Positions 14,512 to 24,700 of a DNA stretch of 63,051 nt are shown here, piece after piece. Under the pieces are notes generated by a model, which saw only the letters and a list, made by a program, of their open reading frames with translations, did not search any database and was not told the DNA's origin. Numbering within the stretch: position 1 is the first letter of the stretch; every line of letters begins with the position of its first letter. Origin of the DNA: Chitinophagaceae bacterium (GTDB lineage: Bacteria > Bacteroidota > Bacteroidia > Chitinophagales > Chitinophagaceae). Where the stretch lies: NCBI GenBank assembly GCA_947455215.1, contig CANGNA010000021.1, positions 1 to 63,051 of the forward strand, written 5' to 3'. The position numbers and the translations under genes are program-made.

Positions 14512-16881
14512 ATGAACAAACTAATCTTTGTCCTTACTGTTTTACTGACCTATTGCTCTATGTCTGCACGCGCACAGGAAACCCCTAAGTTCCTGTTCGA
14601 CACCGTGGCTGCAACACCCCCTGCCGATACCGCCATGCGCGATACCGTAAAACCCGCCCCGGCAAAAGACAGCGTGCGCAAGATGGTGGGGCCGCACCAC
14701 AAAAAAGATACAGTGGTCGTACCGGTTATACCTGTAGTAGATACTTATAAAATAGAGACCTACCTCTACGAGATACCCTTTAAAAGAAGGTATTTCCACG
14801 ATGATAAAATAGACAAAGAACTACTGCGTGCCGACCGTAAAGACGGACAACTGGACAACCGCATTGTGTGCAAGAGCGATTCCACGCAAACCGCTGCGCT
14901 CACCAAAACCATACTGAAGGATGTGAACCTGCTACAGGTGATGGTAGAAAATATGCCCGCCAATGGCCGCGATTCGTTTACCGACAACCAGGAGCGCATC
15001 CGCTGCCTCAACGCCATTTCCGGCCTGCTGCGCGATTTTAATGCCGACCCTAACCCCGACCCTAAATACTACCGCAAACTGGTGAACAATATGCGCGACA
15101 TGTTGGTTGAGTATAACGAAGGGCGCTTTGCCAGCTTCTGCGTAAAGAATATCAACTATATGACGCTGGATAACGGCAAGATGCTCTTCGACAATTATAA
15201 GGAGATGCGGGCATTCCTGTATACCTACCTTGGCCAGCAAGACCCGCTAAAGATGCTGAAGCGCCTGCCCGATTATGCTAACGATACGTTTGCCCATGCC
15301 ATAATAGCCGCGGTGGCCGCCACCAACCCCGAGATCATTTTCAACTACGCATCCTCTACCAATCCCCTGCTCACCAAGCCCGTTCACCGCTCGCCCGAAG
15401 AGCTGGTACAGGCCATCGTCTCCATATCAGACCGATCGAAATCACCACTCAAGGCGCTGTCGTTCCTCGGCGATATATACAACGAACGCAAGACAGTAGC
15501 GGAGATAGATGCCATTACCGCCGATGAAGATCTGTTCTTTAAAAACCTTATCCGTCTGAAACTGGCCAACGAACCTATTGCCCGCAATACTTACGACCAG
15601 GAGGCTGCCGTAAGATCGGTAAGGTATATCCGCTCTATGAACGAACTGCACGAATCGCCCGATGCAGTAAGATTCAAAATAACAGACGACCTTACCGCAC
15701 CTGAGCTGTACTATGTAATGGTATACGGGCAAGACGAGATCTATACCAGCAGCTTTGTTGGCTCCTTCAAAAGGCTGATGGATAAGATGAGGCCCATGAA
15801 GAGCAACCAGTTCCTGGATACGGTGCATTACGATCACTTCCGCACATTCATCCGCATGTGTGCCGGCTACAACACCCTGTCGGACTTCCTGGCCAATATG
15901 GATGATACTGCCCGCAACACGCTAATGGCCGGCTTTATCCAAAACCTGCAGAAAGGCAGGGAAGACGACCTTGAAGATGCCGTAGATGTAGCCGATGCGT
16001 TTGGCAGCATATCAGACACCGCACTCAGCACCTTCCTTCTGGCAAGAGTAAAGGAGAGTTACGAACAATCGTTCAAAGAGCGCAGCCGCAAGGGTGTGAT
16101 CATTTACAGCCTCATGTCGCGCCTGCTCGATGGCAACCGCCTGTCTAACAACGACACCGGTGCCAATGTAGTATCTGCCCGCCTGGGCCTGCCCAGCATC
16201 AACAAGGTCAACTTCAAAGATCTACTTTCCGACTCCGGCATAGTGTATCAGCAGGTGTTCTTCTTTGGCGATGAGGATGGCCAGCACTCTTACGAGCATT
16301 TTACCGACCTGTTTCGCAAAGACAAGCGCTGGAAGATGACCACCGATAAATACTGGAGCATCATATCATCTACGGCAGGCCGCAAGATAGTTATATACGC
16401 CAACCTGCCCCTGCCCGACCAGGAAGCCGATGAGGCCATAGACAAAACATGCCACCTGCTCGATAGCCTGAACATCCGTCCAACTATCATGATACACCGT
16501 GGCCATAGCTACCACCTCAAATCCACCATGACCCACTTTACTAAAAACAACAAGGTGGTGATATTGGGCTCCTGTGGCGGCTACCAAAATCTTGCCGGAG
16601 TGCTGAACCGCGCACCTGATGCGCATATCGTATCATCGAAACAAACAGGCACCAAGGGTGTGAATGATGAGATACTGCGCTCTATGAATAACCAGCTGAT
16701 AGATGGCCAGGATATTAACTGGATAAACATGTGGAGAGGACTGGAGAATCTCTTCAACCAGAAGAGCGCATCTGCATCCGACAAAGAAAAATTCACAGAT
16801 TACGTACCCCCCTACAAAAACCTGGGCGCCATCTTCATCAAGGCATATCGCCATATGTTAGAGAAAGACGACAAGAGCTAA
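14512..16881 (+). CDS. Secreted protein, possible caspase-like (clan CD) C-terminal domain
   Basis: 789 residues. Signal peptide MNKLIFVLTVLLTYCSMSARAQ, then a low-complexity linker rich in Thr, Pro, Asp (about 25-80), then a long, mostly helical region without recognised motifs (about 90-560). Near the C-terminus, IHRGHSYHL contains His665, and a hydrophobic strand NKVVILGSCGGY carries Cys688. A His followed by a small residue, a spacer of about 20-40 residues and a hydrophobic strand ending in Cys is the pattern of caspase-like and CHAT-like cysteine peptidases. The dyad is inference; I cannot confirm the fold. Monocistronic, own promoter upstream, convergent with the channel gene (6-base gap). 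No T9SS tail; probable periplasmic location. Confidence 0.7.
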   Translation: MNKLIFVLTVLLTYCSMSARAQETPKFLFDTVAATPPADTAMRDTVKPAPAKDSVRKMVGPHHKKDTVVVPVIPVVDTYKIETYLYEIPFKRRYFHDDKIDKELLRADRKDGQLDNRIVCKSDSTQTAALTKTILKDVNLLQVMVENMPANGRDSFTDNQERIRCLNAISGLLRDFNADPNPDPKYYRKLVNNMRDMLVEYNEGRFASFCVKNINYMTLDNGKMLFDNYKEMRAFLYTYLGQQDPLKMLKRLPDYANDTFAHAIIAAVAATNPEIIFNYASSTNPLLTKPVHRSPEELVQAIVSISDRSKSPLKALSFLGDIYNERKTVAEIDAITADEDLFFKNLIRLKLANEPIARNTYDQEAAVRSVRYIRSMNELHESPDAVRFKITDDLTAPELYYVMVYGQDEIYTSSFVGSFKRLMDKMRPMKSNQFLDTVHYDHFRTFIRMCAGYNTLSDFLANMDDTARNTLMAGFIQNLQKGREDDLEDAVDVADAFGSISDTALSTFLLARVKESYEQSFKERSRKGVIIYSLMSRLLDGNRLSNNDTGANVVSARLGLPSINKVNFKDLLSDSGIVYQQVFFFGDEDGQHSYEHFTDLFRKDKRWKMTTDKYWSIISSTAGRKIVIYANLPLPDQEADEAIDKTCHLLDSLNIRPTIMIHRGHSYHLKSTMTHFTKNNKVVILGSCGGYQNLAGVLNRAPDAHIVSSKQTGTKGVNDEILRSMNNQLIDGQDINWINMWRGLENLFNQKSASASDKEKFTDYVPPYKNLGAIFIKAYRHMLEKDDKS

Positions 16882-16887
16882 GCACAG

Positions 16888-17673
16888 CTATACATAGTTC
16901 TGTTCCTTTTCACGGTAGTGTGTGTTATCCTTTATCCTTGACGAGAAGAAGTTAATGAATAGACCCACGAATATCAGGAATATAATGATCTGCGTGATCA
17001 CCAATGCCTGACCCAGCTTGTGTACAGTAGTAATATCGCCAAAGCCTACTGTAGCCGATGTTGCAAAGCTGAAGTATACAGCCTCCATACCCGATGTTAG
17101 TTTTGTCTTAAAGAAATGCGGTATGTTGGCATTGCAGTAAGCATAAATGACTGCATAATCAAGACATATTTCTATATAGTTGAGGAACAGCGATGTGAGC
17201 GACCGCCTGAAGGATATGGGCTGTGCAAACTCGTTGGACAGGTAGATGAGCGAAGCAAGGTATACCAATGTTTCAGCCCCAAGATAGGCCGAGAATAGAG
17301 CAATAACCAGGTGAGAAGTGAGATGAAAATAGAAGAATACAACAGGTATCAGTAGTTTCAATATTACGTAAAAATCTACCGCGAGTTTTCTTGCAATAAG
17401 GCCCAGGCTACTGAAGGCCGCCCGGAAGTACAGCCCCGGAAACACAAACAACACCGATGCAAGAAACAACCGGATAAGGCGCTCTATGCCAAAGTCTGAA
17501 TAGTGACGGTTGGTCCATACCTTTTTAAGATGAATGTACTGGCTGCGAATCGGATGTCGTGCCCGCTTAGATGCGGGTTGCTCGTTATATCCTACTAAAA
17601 GGATGCGTATGAATCGCCTGAACTTTTCCACGGTATATGACCAAAAGTAAAAGTAGGCTAAACAACGCGCCAT
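16888..17673 (-). CDS. Potassium channel family protein
   Basis: 261 residues. The pore signature is plain: FATSATVGFGDITTVH (about residues 205-220), where TVGFGD is a K+ selectivity filter, preceded by a pore helix (GMEAVYFSF) and followed by an inner helix LVITQIIIFLIFVGLFINFFSS. Two to four further hydrophobic segments lie upstream (LFLASVLFVFPGLYF, LLIPVVFFYFHL, LVIALFSAYLGAETLVYLASL), so it is larger than a minimal 2-TM channel. The cytoplasmic tail is short (RIKDNTHYREKEQNYV), with no RCK or cyclic-nucleotide domain. The basic N-terminal 70 residues would be cytoplasmic. The gene lies 45 bases downstream of the small membrane protein at 17719 on the same strand; they may be co-transcribed. 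Confidence 0.88.
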   Translation of the reverse strand: MARCLAYFYFWSYTVEKFRRFIRILLVGYNEQPASKRARHPIRSQYIHLKKVWTNRHYSDFGIERLIRLFLASVLFVFPGLYFRAAFSSLGLIARKLAVDFYVILKLLIPVVFFYFHLTSHLVIALFSAYLGAETLVYLASLIYLSNEFAQPISFRRSLTSLFLNYIEICLDYAVIYAYCNANIPHFFKTKLTSGMEAVYFSFATSATVGFGDITTVHKLGQALVITQIIIFLIFVGLFINFFSSRIKDNTHYREKEQNYV

Positions 17674-17718
17674 ATATTTGACCTGGGTAAGGGAGTTAGA
17701 TGATGGTGATCATGTAGA

Positions 17719-18066
17719 TCAGAATATCTTCATGAGGCCGGCAAACACCACAGCCACGCCTACAGAAGTAAGCCCTACCAGTGTTACATTGCTCATAGCA
17801 GCCGCGCCCTGCACCAGGGTGATGATGCAGCTGGCAAGGCATATTATAGCACCAGCGCATATAAAGCTAAGGCCTACGGTCAACTGCTTCATGTCGTGCA
17901 GTTTCCTGGTCTCTGCAACCAATACAGAGATATGACCATCCTCAAGCCCCTGACTTTTCAATGCCAGGTGAATATCCTCATGCGAATGTTCGTGCTTTAG
18001 CATGTCCAGGATCATATCCTTATACGATTCGTTGCCATTGGTTGCCATATGCCGGAAATTAGACAT
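17719..18066 (-). CDS. Small two-helix membrane protein
   Basis: 115 residues. A soluble helical N-terminus (DMILDMLKHEHSHEDIHLALKSQG, about 17-40, reminiscent of a small helix-turn-helix or recruitment domain), then two membrane helices (LTVGLSFICAGAIICLASCIITLV and NVTLVGLTSVGVAVVFAGLMKIF). An alternative start at the ATG at 18048 would drop six residues. No family recognised. It is upstream of the potassium channel gene in the same direction, 45 bases apart. Orientation suggests both termini are cytoplasmic. A link to channel function is only positional. Confidence 0.65.
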   Translation of the reverse strand: MSNFRHMATNGNESYKDMILDMLKHEHSHEDIHLALKSQGLEDGHISVLVAETRKLHDMKQLTVGLSFICAGAIICLASCIITLVQGAAAMSNVTLVGLTSVGVAVVFAGLMKIF

Positions 18067-18258
18067 ACAAGATAAAGAAATTATTTATTAGATAAACTAT
18101 TTTTTTTAACTCTCGGACGACCGGAGTTACTTTTTGCCACGCGATAACAGTAGCCGGGCACAACCCACTACAGGAATACTCTATTTCACCCCGCGGTGTT
18201 GGTTGGTGCACTATGCCATAGTAACTTGTAACTGTTTAGCTCCTGATGAAAAGTCCAT

Positions 18259-19296
18259 ATGCATAATAACAACGAACAGCCCCGGGACAAAAATCTCCCG
18301 CTGGTCATTACAGCACATATTGTCTGCTGGATATGCTTCTTGTCTATACCTGCCTTTTTCAATCCCCGCCTGTTTGGCAAGGGGCCGCTATCGCTCATAC
18401 AGGATATATTCGAACCTCCCAGGCTTATCAACGCTGCTTACCTGGTCATACTGTTTTATGCCAATACCTACTTTACCATCCCCCATTTATATTTCCGCCA
18501 CAAGTATGTCCCATGGCTGCTTACTATTATGGCGTCCATCCTGGTGTTTGCACTCATCAACAATAGCATGGCCCCGCCGCCCCAAAGGTCATTCGGCGGA
18601 CCGGGCGGACCACCACGCTTTCCTTCTATGGTCAGCAGTTTCCACTTGTTCATGCTCATCATCGTTTATGCTTTTTCCTTTATCACTTGCCTCTACAGGC
18701 AATACCATAAGATAAAAGAAGACGGCCTGAACACGCGTATATCCTTCCTTACCGCACAGGTCAATCCTCACTTCCTGTTCAATACACTCAACAGCATACA
18801 TTCACTCGCCCTCCAGAAATCAGATAAGACCTCTGATGCTATTGTTATGTTATCGGGTATCATGCGCTACTCCTTCAACGAGGGCAGCTGGGAAAAGGCT
18901 GAACTGTCTAAAGAGCTCAACTATATAACCGGCTATTTAGCATTACAGCAATTGCGCATCACCGACGAGGTAACAGTGAAAATAACCATCAACAACCAAC
19001 AAACGGGCCAGACCATCGTCCCCTTCCTGCTTATCCCATTTGTGGAGAATGCCTTCAAATATGGCACTAATGGCGAAGACCCGTCTGAAATAGAGATCGT
19101 GATCAGCGCAGACAACAATAAGCTGCACCTGCTGGTAGTTAATGATATTGTGCCCACACGCGACCGGGGACACAGCACAGGTATAGGCATCAAAACAACC
19201 CGCCAGAGATTGCACATGCTCTACCCCGACCATCATAAACTGGAGATCACTACCTCAGACAATAAATTCACAGTACAACTTCATTTAGACCTCTGA
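18259..19296 (+). CDS. LytS/YehU-type sensor histidine kinase
   Basis: 345 residues. Four membrane helices in the first 145 residues (about 15-33, 58-76, 83-101, 127-147) with a proline/glycine-rich loop (APPPQRSFGGPGGPPRFP) between the last two. Then the His_kinase (PF06580) signature FLTAQVNPHFLFNTLNSIHSLA with phospho-acceptor His171, followed by an ATPase domain containing PFLLIPFVENAFKYG and GIGIKTTRQRL. This class signals through LytTR response regulators, and the next gene (19296) is one, overlapping the kinase stop by one base (TGATG). Input signal unknown; likely senses something at or in the membrane. Confidence 0.93.
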   Translation: MHNNNEQPRDKNLPLVITAHIVCWICFLSIPAFFNPRLFGKGPLSLIQDIFEPPRLINAAYLVILFYANTYFTIPHLYFRHKYVPWLLTIMASILVFALINNSMAPPPQRSFGGPGGPPRFPSMVSSFHLFMLIIVYAFSFITCLYRQYHKIKEDGLNTRISFLTAQVNPHFLFNTLNSIHSLALQKSDKTSDAIVMLSGIMRYSFNEGSWEKAELSKELNYITGYLALQQLRITDEVTVKITINNQQTGQTIVPFLLIPFVENAFKYGTNGEDPSEIEIVISADNNKLHLLVVNDIVPTRDRGHSTGIGIKTTRQRLHMLYPDHHKLEITTSDNKFTVQLHLDL

Positions 19297-19994
19297 TGAT
19301 GACCGCCATAGCCATAGACGACGAACCGCTGGCATTGCAGGTAATAGCCGAATTCTGTAGCCGAACAGACTTTATTGACCTGAAAGGCACTTTCACCCGC
19401 GCAGGCAAGGCACTGGAATACCTGAACAGCAATACTGCAGACCTGCTGTTCCTGGACATAGAAATGCCGCTTATTTCTGGCCTGGAGCTCTATAAAATGG
19501 TAGCGCCGGGCACTATGGTCATCTTCACTACGGCGCATACAACATATGCCGTAGATGGCTTTAACCTGAACGCGGTAGACTACCTGCTGAAACCCTTCGA
19601 CTTCAACCGCTTCGTGGCTGCCGTTGAAAAAGCACGCGAGCTCAAAAATTATAAGCAGCTAAAGTTGGCAGGCGAAGCAGAATACCTGTCGGTAAAGGTG
19701 GACTACAGCATCCGCAAAATAGACATAGCAGAGATACTGTATGTAGAAAGCAGAGACAACTACGTGAAATTGTACTTCTGCAATGGCAAAGACCTGCTGG
19801 TGCGCATGTCTATGAAAACGCTGCTGGAACAGCTGCCACAGGGCAGGTTCATCAGGGTGCACAGATCGTTCATAGTACCTAAGCAAAAGGTAACGGCATT
19901 CCGCAACAAGACGATATTCATAGGCAATGTAGAGCTGCCGACCAGCGCATTGTACTACGATGATATCATCCGTTTCTTCGAAACAGACAAATAA
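19296..19994 (+). CDS. LytTR-family response regulator
   Basis: 232 residues. Receiver domain (about 1-120) with acidic pocket IDDEP at 8-12, phospho-acceptor Asp54 in LLFLDIEMPLI, the conserved Thr in VIFTTAH and Lys in LLKPFDF. A LytTR DNA-binding domain follows (about 135-232; ILYVESRDNYVKLY, then RFIRVHRSFIVPKQKV). Translationally coupled to the sensor kinase at 18259. LytTR regulators bind imperfect direct repeats upstream of targets; I could not identify such sites. A short palindrome CCCAA-tat-TTGGG (20024-20036) lies in the gap to the next gene. Confidence 0.95.
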   Translation: MMTAIAIDDEPLALQVIAEFCSRTDFIDLKGTFTRAGKALEYLNSNTADLLFLDIEMPLISGLELYKMVAPGTMVIFTTAHTTYAVDGFNLNAVDYLLKPFDFNRFVAAVEKARELKNYKQLKLAGEAEYLSVKVDYSIRKIDIAEILYVESRDNYVKLYFCNGKDLLVRMSMKTLLEQLPQGRFIRVHRSFIVPKQKVTAFRNKTIFIGNVELPTSALYYDDIIRFFETDK

Positions 19995-20088
19995 TATCCG
20001 GCAACAACATTCTTTAAAGTGACCCCAATATTTGGGATAGGGCCATAGCACGCCAATATCTTTACATCACACCACAGCTACCGGTTTT

Positions 20089-20742
20089 ATGACAATGACA
20101 TACACATCAACGTTTGTAAAAGCAGATAGGCGCACAACGCACATCAGCAATAGCAGCACCACCCATGTAACAGAGTGCGGTGCTGTAACCATCTACGATA
20201 TGTTCATGGCGCCCGGCAGCAGTAAAACCATTACACTTTCGGAAAACGACCTGCATATATTGCTGCCTGTAAGCGGCGCCATAAAACTAAGCTCCGGCGC
20301 AGAAGACAAATACGTAGTTGCCGAAGAAATGTTCCTGTATTGCACAGCACAAAATGAGCCGCTGACCATACACAACCCATTCGACGACATAAAGACCAAC
20401 CTGCTGCATATAACAATCGGCAAGCAGGCACATAACATACCGGCCGATACAAGACAGTCAGCTACTATCAACATTACCGAAAAGAACAAGATGTTCAGCG
20501 GATCGGGCATATCAGACTGCATCAGTATAGGTGTATACGATAGCCGCGTAAAGAACAAGGTAGTACTGCAACCCGGCAACAATGCAGTGTGCAGTCATGT
20601 GGTAAACGGATCGTTCGACCTTGAAGAACGGCTGCTGGAATACCGAGATACACTGTACCAGTGGGATATACAGGAGATAGACCTGGAAGCCCTGTCGGAG
20701 ACAGCCATCATATTGCTAATTGAGTGTTCACTAACTAAATAA
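20089..20742 (+). CDS. Pirin-like/cupin-type protein
   Basis: 217 residues, soluble. The C-terminal part (VVNGSFDLEERLLEYRDTLYQWDIQEIDLEALSETAIILLIE, about 172-213) matches the ending of pirin/YhaK-type bicupin proteins, where a strand with a Gly turn leads to L..RD.L..W and then A..LLLI. The N-terminal half (ILLPVSGAIKLSSGAEDKYVVAEEMFLY) reads like the matching first cupin. The metal-binding His-x-His set of true pirins is not visible, so it may be inactive or bind something else. Eight bases separate it from the dioxygenase-like gene, so the two are probably one unit. Confidence 0.55.
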   Translation: MTMTYTSTFVKADRRTTHISNSSTTHVTECGAVTIYDMFMAPGSSKTITLSENDLHILLPVSGAIKLSSGAEDKYVVAEEMFLYCTAQNEPLTIHNPFDDIKTNLLHITIGKQAHNIPADTRQSATINITEKNKMFSGSGISDCISIGVYDSRVKNKVVLQPGNNAVCSHVVNGSFDLEERLLEYRDTLYQWDIQEIDLEALSETAIILLIECSLTK

Positions 20743-20749
20743 ACTACCA

Positions 20750-21742
20750 ATGGAAAGATCGGATTTTTTAAAGAAGGGGCTCAGCTTCCTGGGCATGGCC
20801 GTTTTGGCACCATCCATCCTTGGCACCAGCAAGGCAGCAGCATGCACAGCAGCGGCATCAGAAACAGCAGGACCATTTCCCACTATCACCCCGGCATCGC
20901 TGGTGCGCAGTAATATTACCGGCACACGCACCGGCGTGCTCTTTACCATCAACATAACAGTAAAGGATGTGAATAATTCCTGCAATACACTATCGGGCGT
21001 TATGGTAGATATCTGGCACTGCGACAAAGACGGCAACTACTCGCAATACGGAGGCACTGCCATGCAGGCTACCGACTACACTGCGCAGGATTTTTTACGC
21101 GGCAGGCAGGTAACAGATAGCAATGGCCTGGTATCCTTCACATCCATCTTCCCGGGTTGGTACACCAGCAGGGCCACGCACATACATGTGCACATTTACA
21201 CGGCTGGTGGTACCACACTATCCATCACACAGATAGCCTTTCCCGAAGGTGCAGGCAGCGTAGTGGAAACAGTAAATGCAGCAACAGCCTATGGCTATAC
21301 TAAGGGTATGACCGGCTATACCTACAATGCAGCAGACAATGTGTTCAGCGATGGTACGGCAACAGAGATGAGCAGCATTACAGGTAGCCTTTCTGCAGGC
21401 TACGTGCTCAGCTGGGATGCCTATGTAAATGGTGCAGTAGCCGCCGGTGTCGACGACGTAGCAGCTGAAGGCCAGTTCCAGGTAAGGCAGAACTATCCTA
21501 ACCCGTGCACTACCTATACCAGCATCCCCGTGGCACTGCGTTCAGCATCAGATGTACGGGTAAGCATTATAGATATAGATGGCAAAGAAATGACCAAACA
21601 ACTGATGGGCAACCTATCCGCAGGCAACCATACCCTGGATATAGATACATCAACATTGCCAGCCGGCAAATATGTATTCTCGGTAAAGATCACCAACCTG
21701 TCGGGCACCTTCAGCCAGAGCAAATTGTTTGTAAAGATCTAA
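20750..21742 (+). CDS. Secreted intradiol dioxygenase-like protein with T9SS tail
   Basis: 330 residues. A Tat-like or ordinary signal (ERSDFLKKGLSFLGMAVLAP) leads an intradiol ring-cleavage dioxygenase fold (about 35-215). All four expected Fe(III) ligands are present: Tyr97 (DIWHCDKDGNYSQY), Tyr128, His134 and His136 in FPGWYTSRATHIHVHIY. The C-terminal 90 residues, starting VRQNYPNPCTTYTS, form a type A T9SS sorting domain ending KLFVKI, so the enzyme should be exported across the outer membrane and attached or released. Catechol-type aromatics are the usual substrates; the real one is unknown. Lies 8 bases after the pirin-like gene and is convergent with the propeller kinase. Confidence 0.88.
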   Translation: MERSDFLKKGLSFLGMAVLAPSILGTSKAAACTAAASETAGPFPTITPASLVRSNITGTRTGVLFTINITVKDVNNSCNTLSGVMVDIWHCDKDGNYSQYGGTAMQATDYTAQDFLRGRQVTDSNGLVSFTSIFPGWYTSRATHIHVHIYTAGGTTLSITQIAFPEGAGSVVETVNAATAYGYTKGMTGYTYNAADNVFSDGTATEMSSITGSLSAGYVLSWDAYVNGAVAAGVDDVAAEGQFQVRQNYPNPCTTYTSIPVALRSASDVRVSIIDIDGKEMTKQLMGNLSAGNHTLDIDTSTLPAGKYVFSVKITNLSGTFSQSKLFVKI

Positions 21743-21798
21743 CCAGCCTCCCACCCTACTTTTTCGCAATTAAGCCTTCAGAATATTGTTTTGGAGGC

Positions 21799-24700
21799 TT
21801 AACTACTTACCCCCGGCAACAGCAGTGTAAACGTAGTTCCCTTACCCGGCTCGCTTTGCACTTCAATCCGGCCACCATTAGCTTTTATAAATTCGTGTGA
21901 GAGCAGCAGGCCGAGCCCGGTTCCCTTTTCGCCGGCAGTGCCATAGGTGGTTTTGTCGGTGGCCGGCTTAAAGAGTTTTTCCAGCTGCGCCTGGGTCATA
22001 CCTACTCCCGTATCAGCAACACTTAGCCGTAGCTCTCCGGAAGCAGTGGTACCGCTTATGGTTATGGTACCATTCTTCGGTGTGAATTTTATGGCATTGG
22101 CCAAAAGGTTTCGGATAACAATATCCAGTTGCTCAACATCAAAGTAAGCCATAAGGTTATTAGGTACGAGCACCTGCAGATCGATACCCTTTTTCTTCAG
22201 GTTCTCTTCAAAAAGCACGGCATGGCGCTGCACTATCTCAAACACGTTCACACTGGTTTTGTGCGCTTCTATGCCGCCTTCCATCGAGCCCTTTGCCCAT
22301 TTCAGCAGGTTATCGAGCAACACGCTGGTAGCCGTGAGCTGCTTCACTATGCCCTCCTTCATGTCCTGGAACTCATCCGCTGTAAGGTCTTCAGCATCCA
22401 ACATGCTCAGCACCGTTGCCGAAGTATTGATAGGCCCCCGCAAGTCGTGAGACAAAACCGAGAAGGTCTTGTCTTTGAATAGGTTCAGTTTGCGCAGCTC
22501 TTCCGCCTGCGTCATCACCGCCTCTTTTTCTTGTTCTATCTGTTCGGTGCGCTCATGGACAATAGCTTCCAGGCGAACATTCTCTTTTTTCAATATGCCC
22601 GTGCGCACGTACACCACCATATAAATAACATAGCCGAAAGTAAGGATGTACAACACATAGGCCCACCAACTGCGGTACCATGGCGGCAATACGGTAAAGG
22701 TATACGTTGCCGGCGCGCTCCATACACCATCGGGGCTTTGCGCACACAGTTTAAAGGTGTAGGTACCCTCGCTTATATTACCAAATGAGGCACTGCTGCG
22801 ATCGGTGACCGGGCTCCAGTCTTTGCTATATCCATCCAGCTTATATTTATACCTTACCAGGTATGGCCGTGCCGGTTCTATGGCCGTAAAGTCGAACGTG
22901 ATATTGTTATGCCTGTGTGGCAGTATAAGCCCCACCGGCAGCGGATCGAACGGGGTGATACTATCGAATTGAATGCTGCTGTAACGCCGGGCCATCTCCA
23001 CCCTTTTTGCAGCCGAATACGGCATCCCCAGCACAATCATTTCTTCGTTCACCATAGCAGCAGAATCTCGTACATACGTAGCACTGTCATCTGCTGATGA
23101 TCTGTTGCTGTATGCCCAGATCTTCTGGTTGCGCAGTACGTTCCAGCATATCTTTTCCCCGTTGATGCTTATGGCATTGATGGCCACATGCGGGGTCTCC
23201 ACATTCTTGTCCAGTTTAGCCCTGTCGAAGCAGATGAGTTTATCGGCGGTGCCCGCCCACAGCACCCCGGCGCTATCCAGGCACATAGAGTTTGTATTCA
23301 CATCCTTTATCGGGAAGCCATTTTTGAAATTGTATTGTTCAAATACAGGTTGGTATTGTGTGGCCACGTAGCTGTTAGGCAGGCTGTTTTCGGCAGCAAC
23401 CACGGGAGCTGAGGTTTTTCCCCGGCTGGCTGATACAGGCGTAAAACCACGCAGCAGGCTAAGGCCTTCATTGGTGCCAAACCATAGGTTACCATGCTTA
23501 TCCTCAGCTACAGTAACTGCAATATTATTGGCCAGCCCATCTATTGTGCTGTAGTCCAAAAAACTATTGCCATCAAAACGGCTGACGCCACCACCACCCG
23601 TTGTTATCCATATATTGCCGCTACCGTCCTGGAGCATGCTTTTGATACTGTTGGACGGTAAACCATCTTTGGTAGTATAAGATAGGAACCTGGCGGCGCC
23701 GCCATCGGCAGGGTGTTCTATCAACCTGCAGATACCACCACCGAAAGTACCAAACCACATGTTGCCCTTTTTATCCATAAGCGAGCACCATATTGCGCTG
23801 GCGCGCAGCCCTTGCCGGGCATTGTAGGTGATCACCTTATTACCGTCTATACACACCACACCGGCCGCTGTGCCTGCCCATAAACGCCCCCGCCCGTCTT
23901 CGGCAATGCAGTATACCCTGTTGGCCGGCAGCCCCTGCGCAGTATTGTAGACGGTAAACCGGGCAGGATGTCCGCTGGCGGGCCCTTCGCTGCAGCAGTA
24001 CAAGCCCTTGCCACTGGTGCCCATCCAGTAGCGGCCCTTACTGTCTTGCAGCATGCAGAGCACACTGTTGTTGAGATCCCCCAAAATATTCCCCGTTGTA
24101 TAGCTACGGAAATACTTACCATCGTAACACAGTATACCAGTGACGTTGGAGGTGAACCATATATTGCCTCCATGGTCAGCATTTATGCAGGTAATAGACG
24201 TTGTGACGGCGTTGCGGGGCTCGATGCGTAATTTGAAATGCGCCCCGTCGAACCGACTGACACCACCGCCATCTGTACCGAACCACAGGTTGCCGCTTTC
24301 GTCTTCTGCTGCACATTCAACCCTGTTAGAACACAACCCGTGCTCTATACTATAAGTGGTAAGGGCCCCAGGCACAGCGCCCAGGTTGCCATTACCGGAA
24401 CGGACAGGATACGCTACCGGGTCGTAACAACTAACGCCGCTGCCAGCTGTGCAAAACCACAGCTTACCGCGGGAATCTTCAAATACGTTCCGCACTATGT
24501 TGTTGGGCAAGCCATTCTGTGTATTGAAGGTCCTGATGACCTGCAGGGTATCGCCTGCTATACCAATGCAACTTACCCCGCCGCCATCTGTGCCTGCCCA
24601 TATATTGCCGTTGCGGTCTTCTGTAAGGCTGAGCACATGCTTCAACGGTATACCGGCCTTGCCGGCCAGGCTGATGATCTTACCCTTGTGGCGCTGCACG

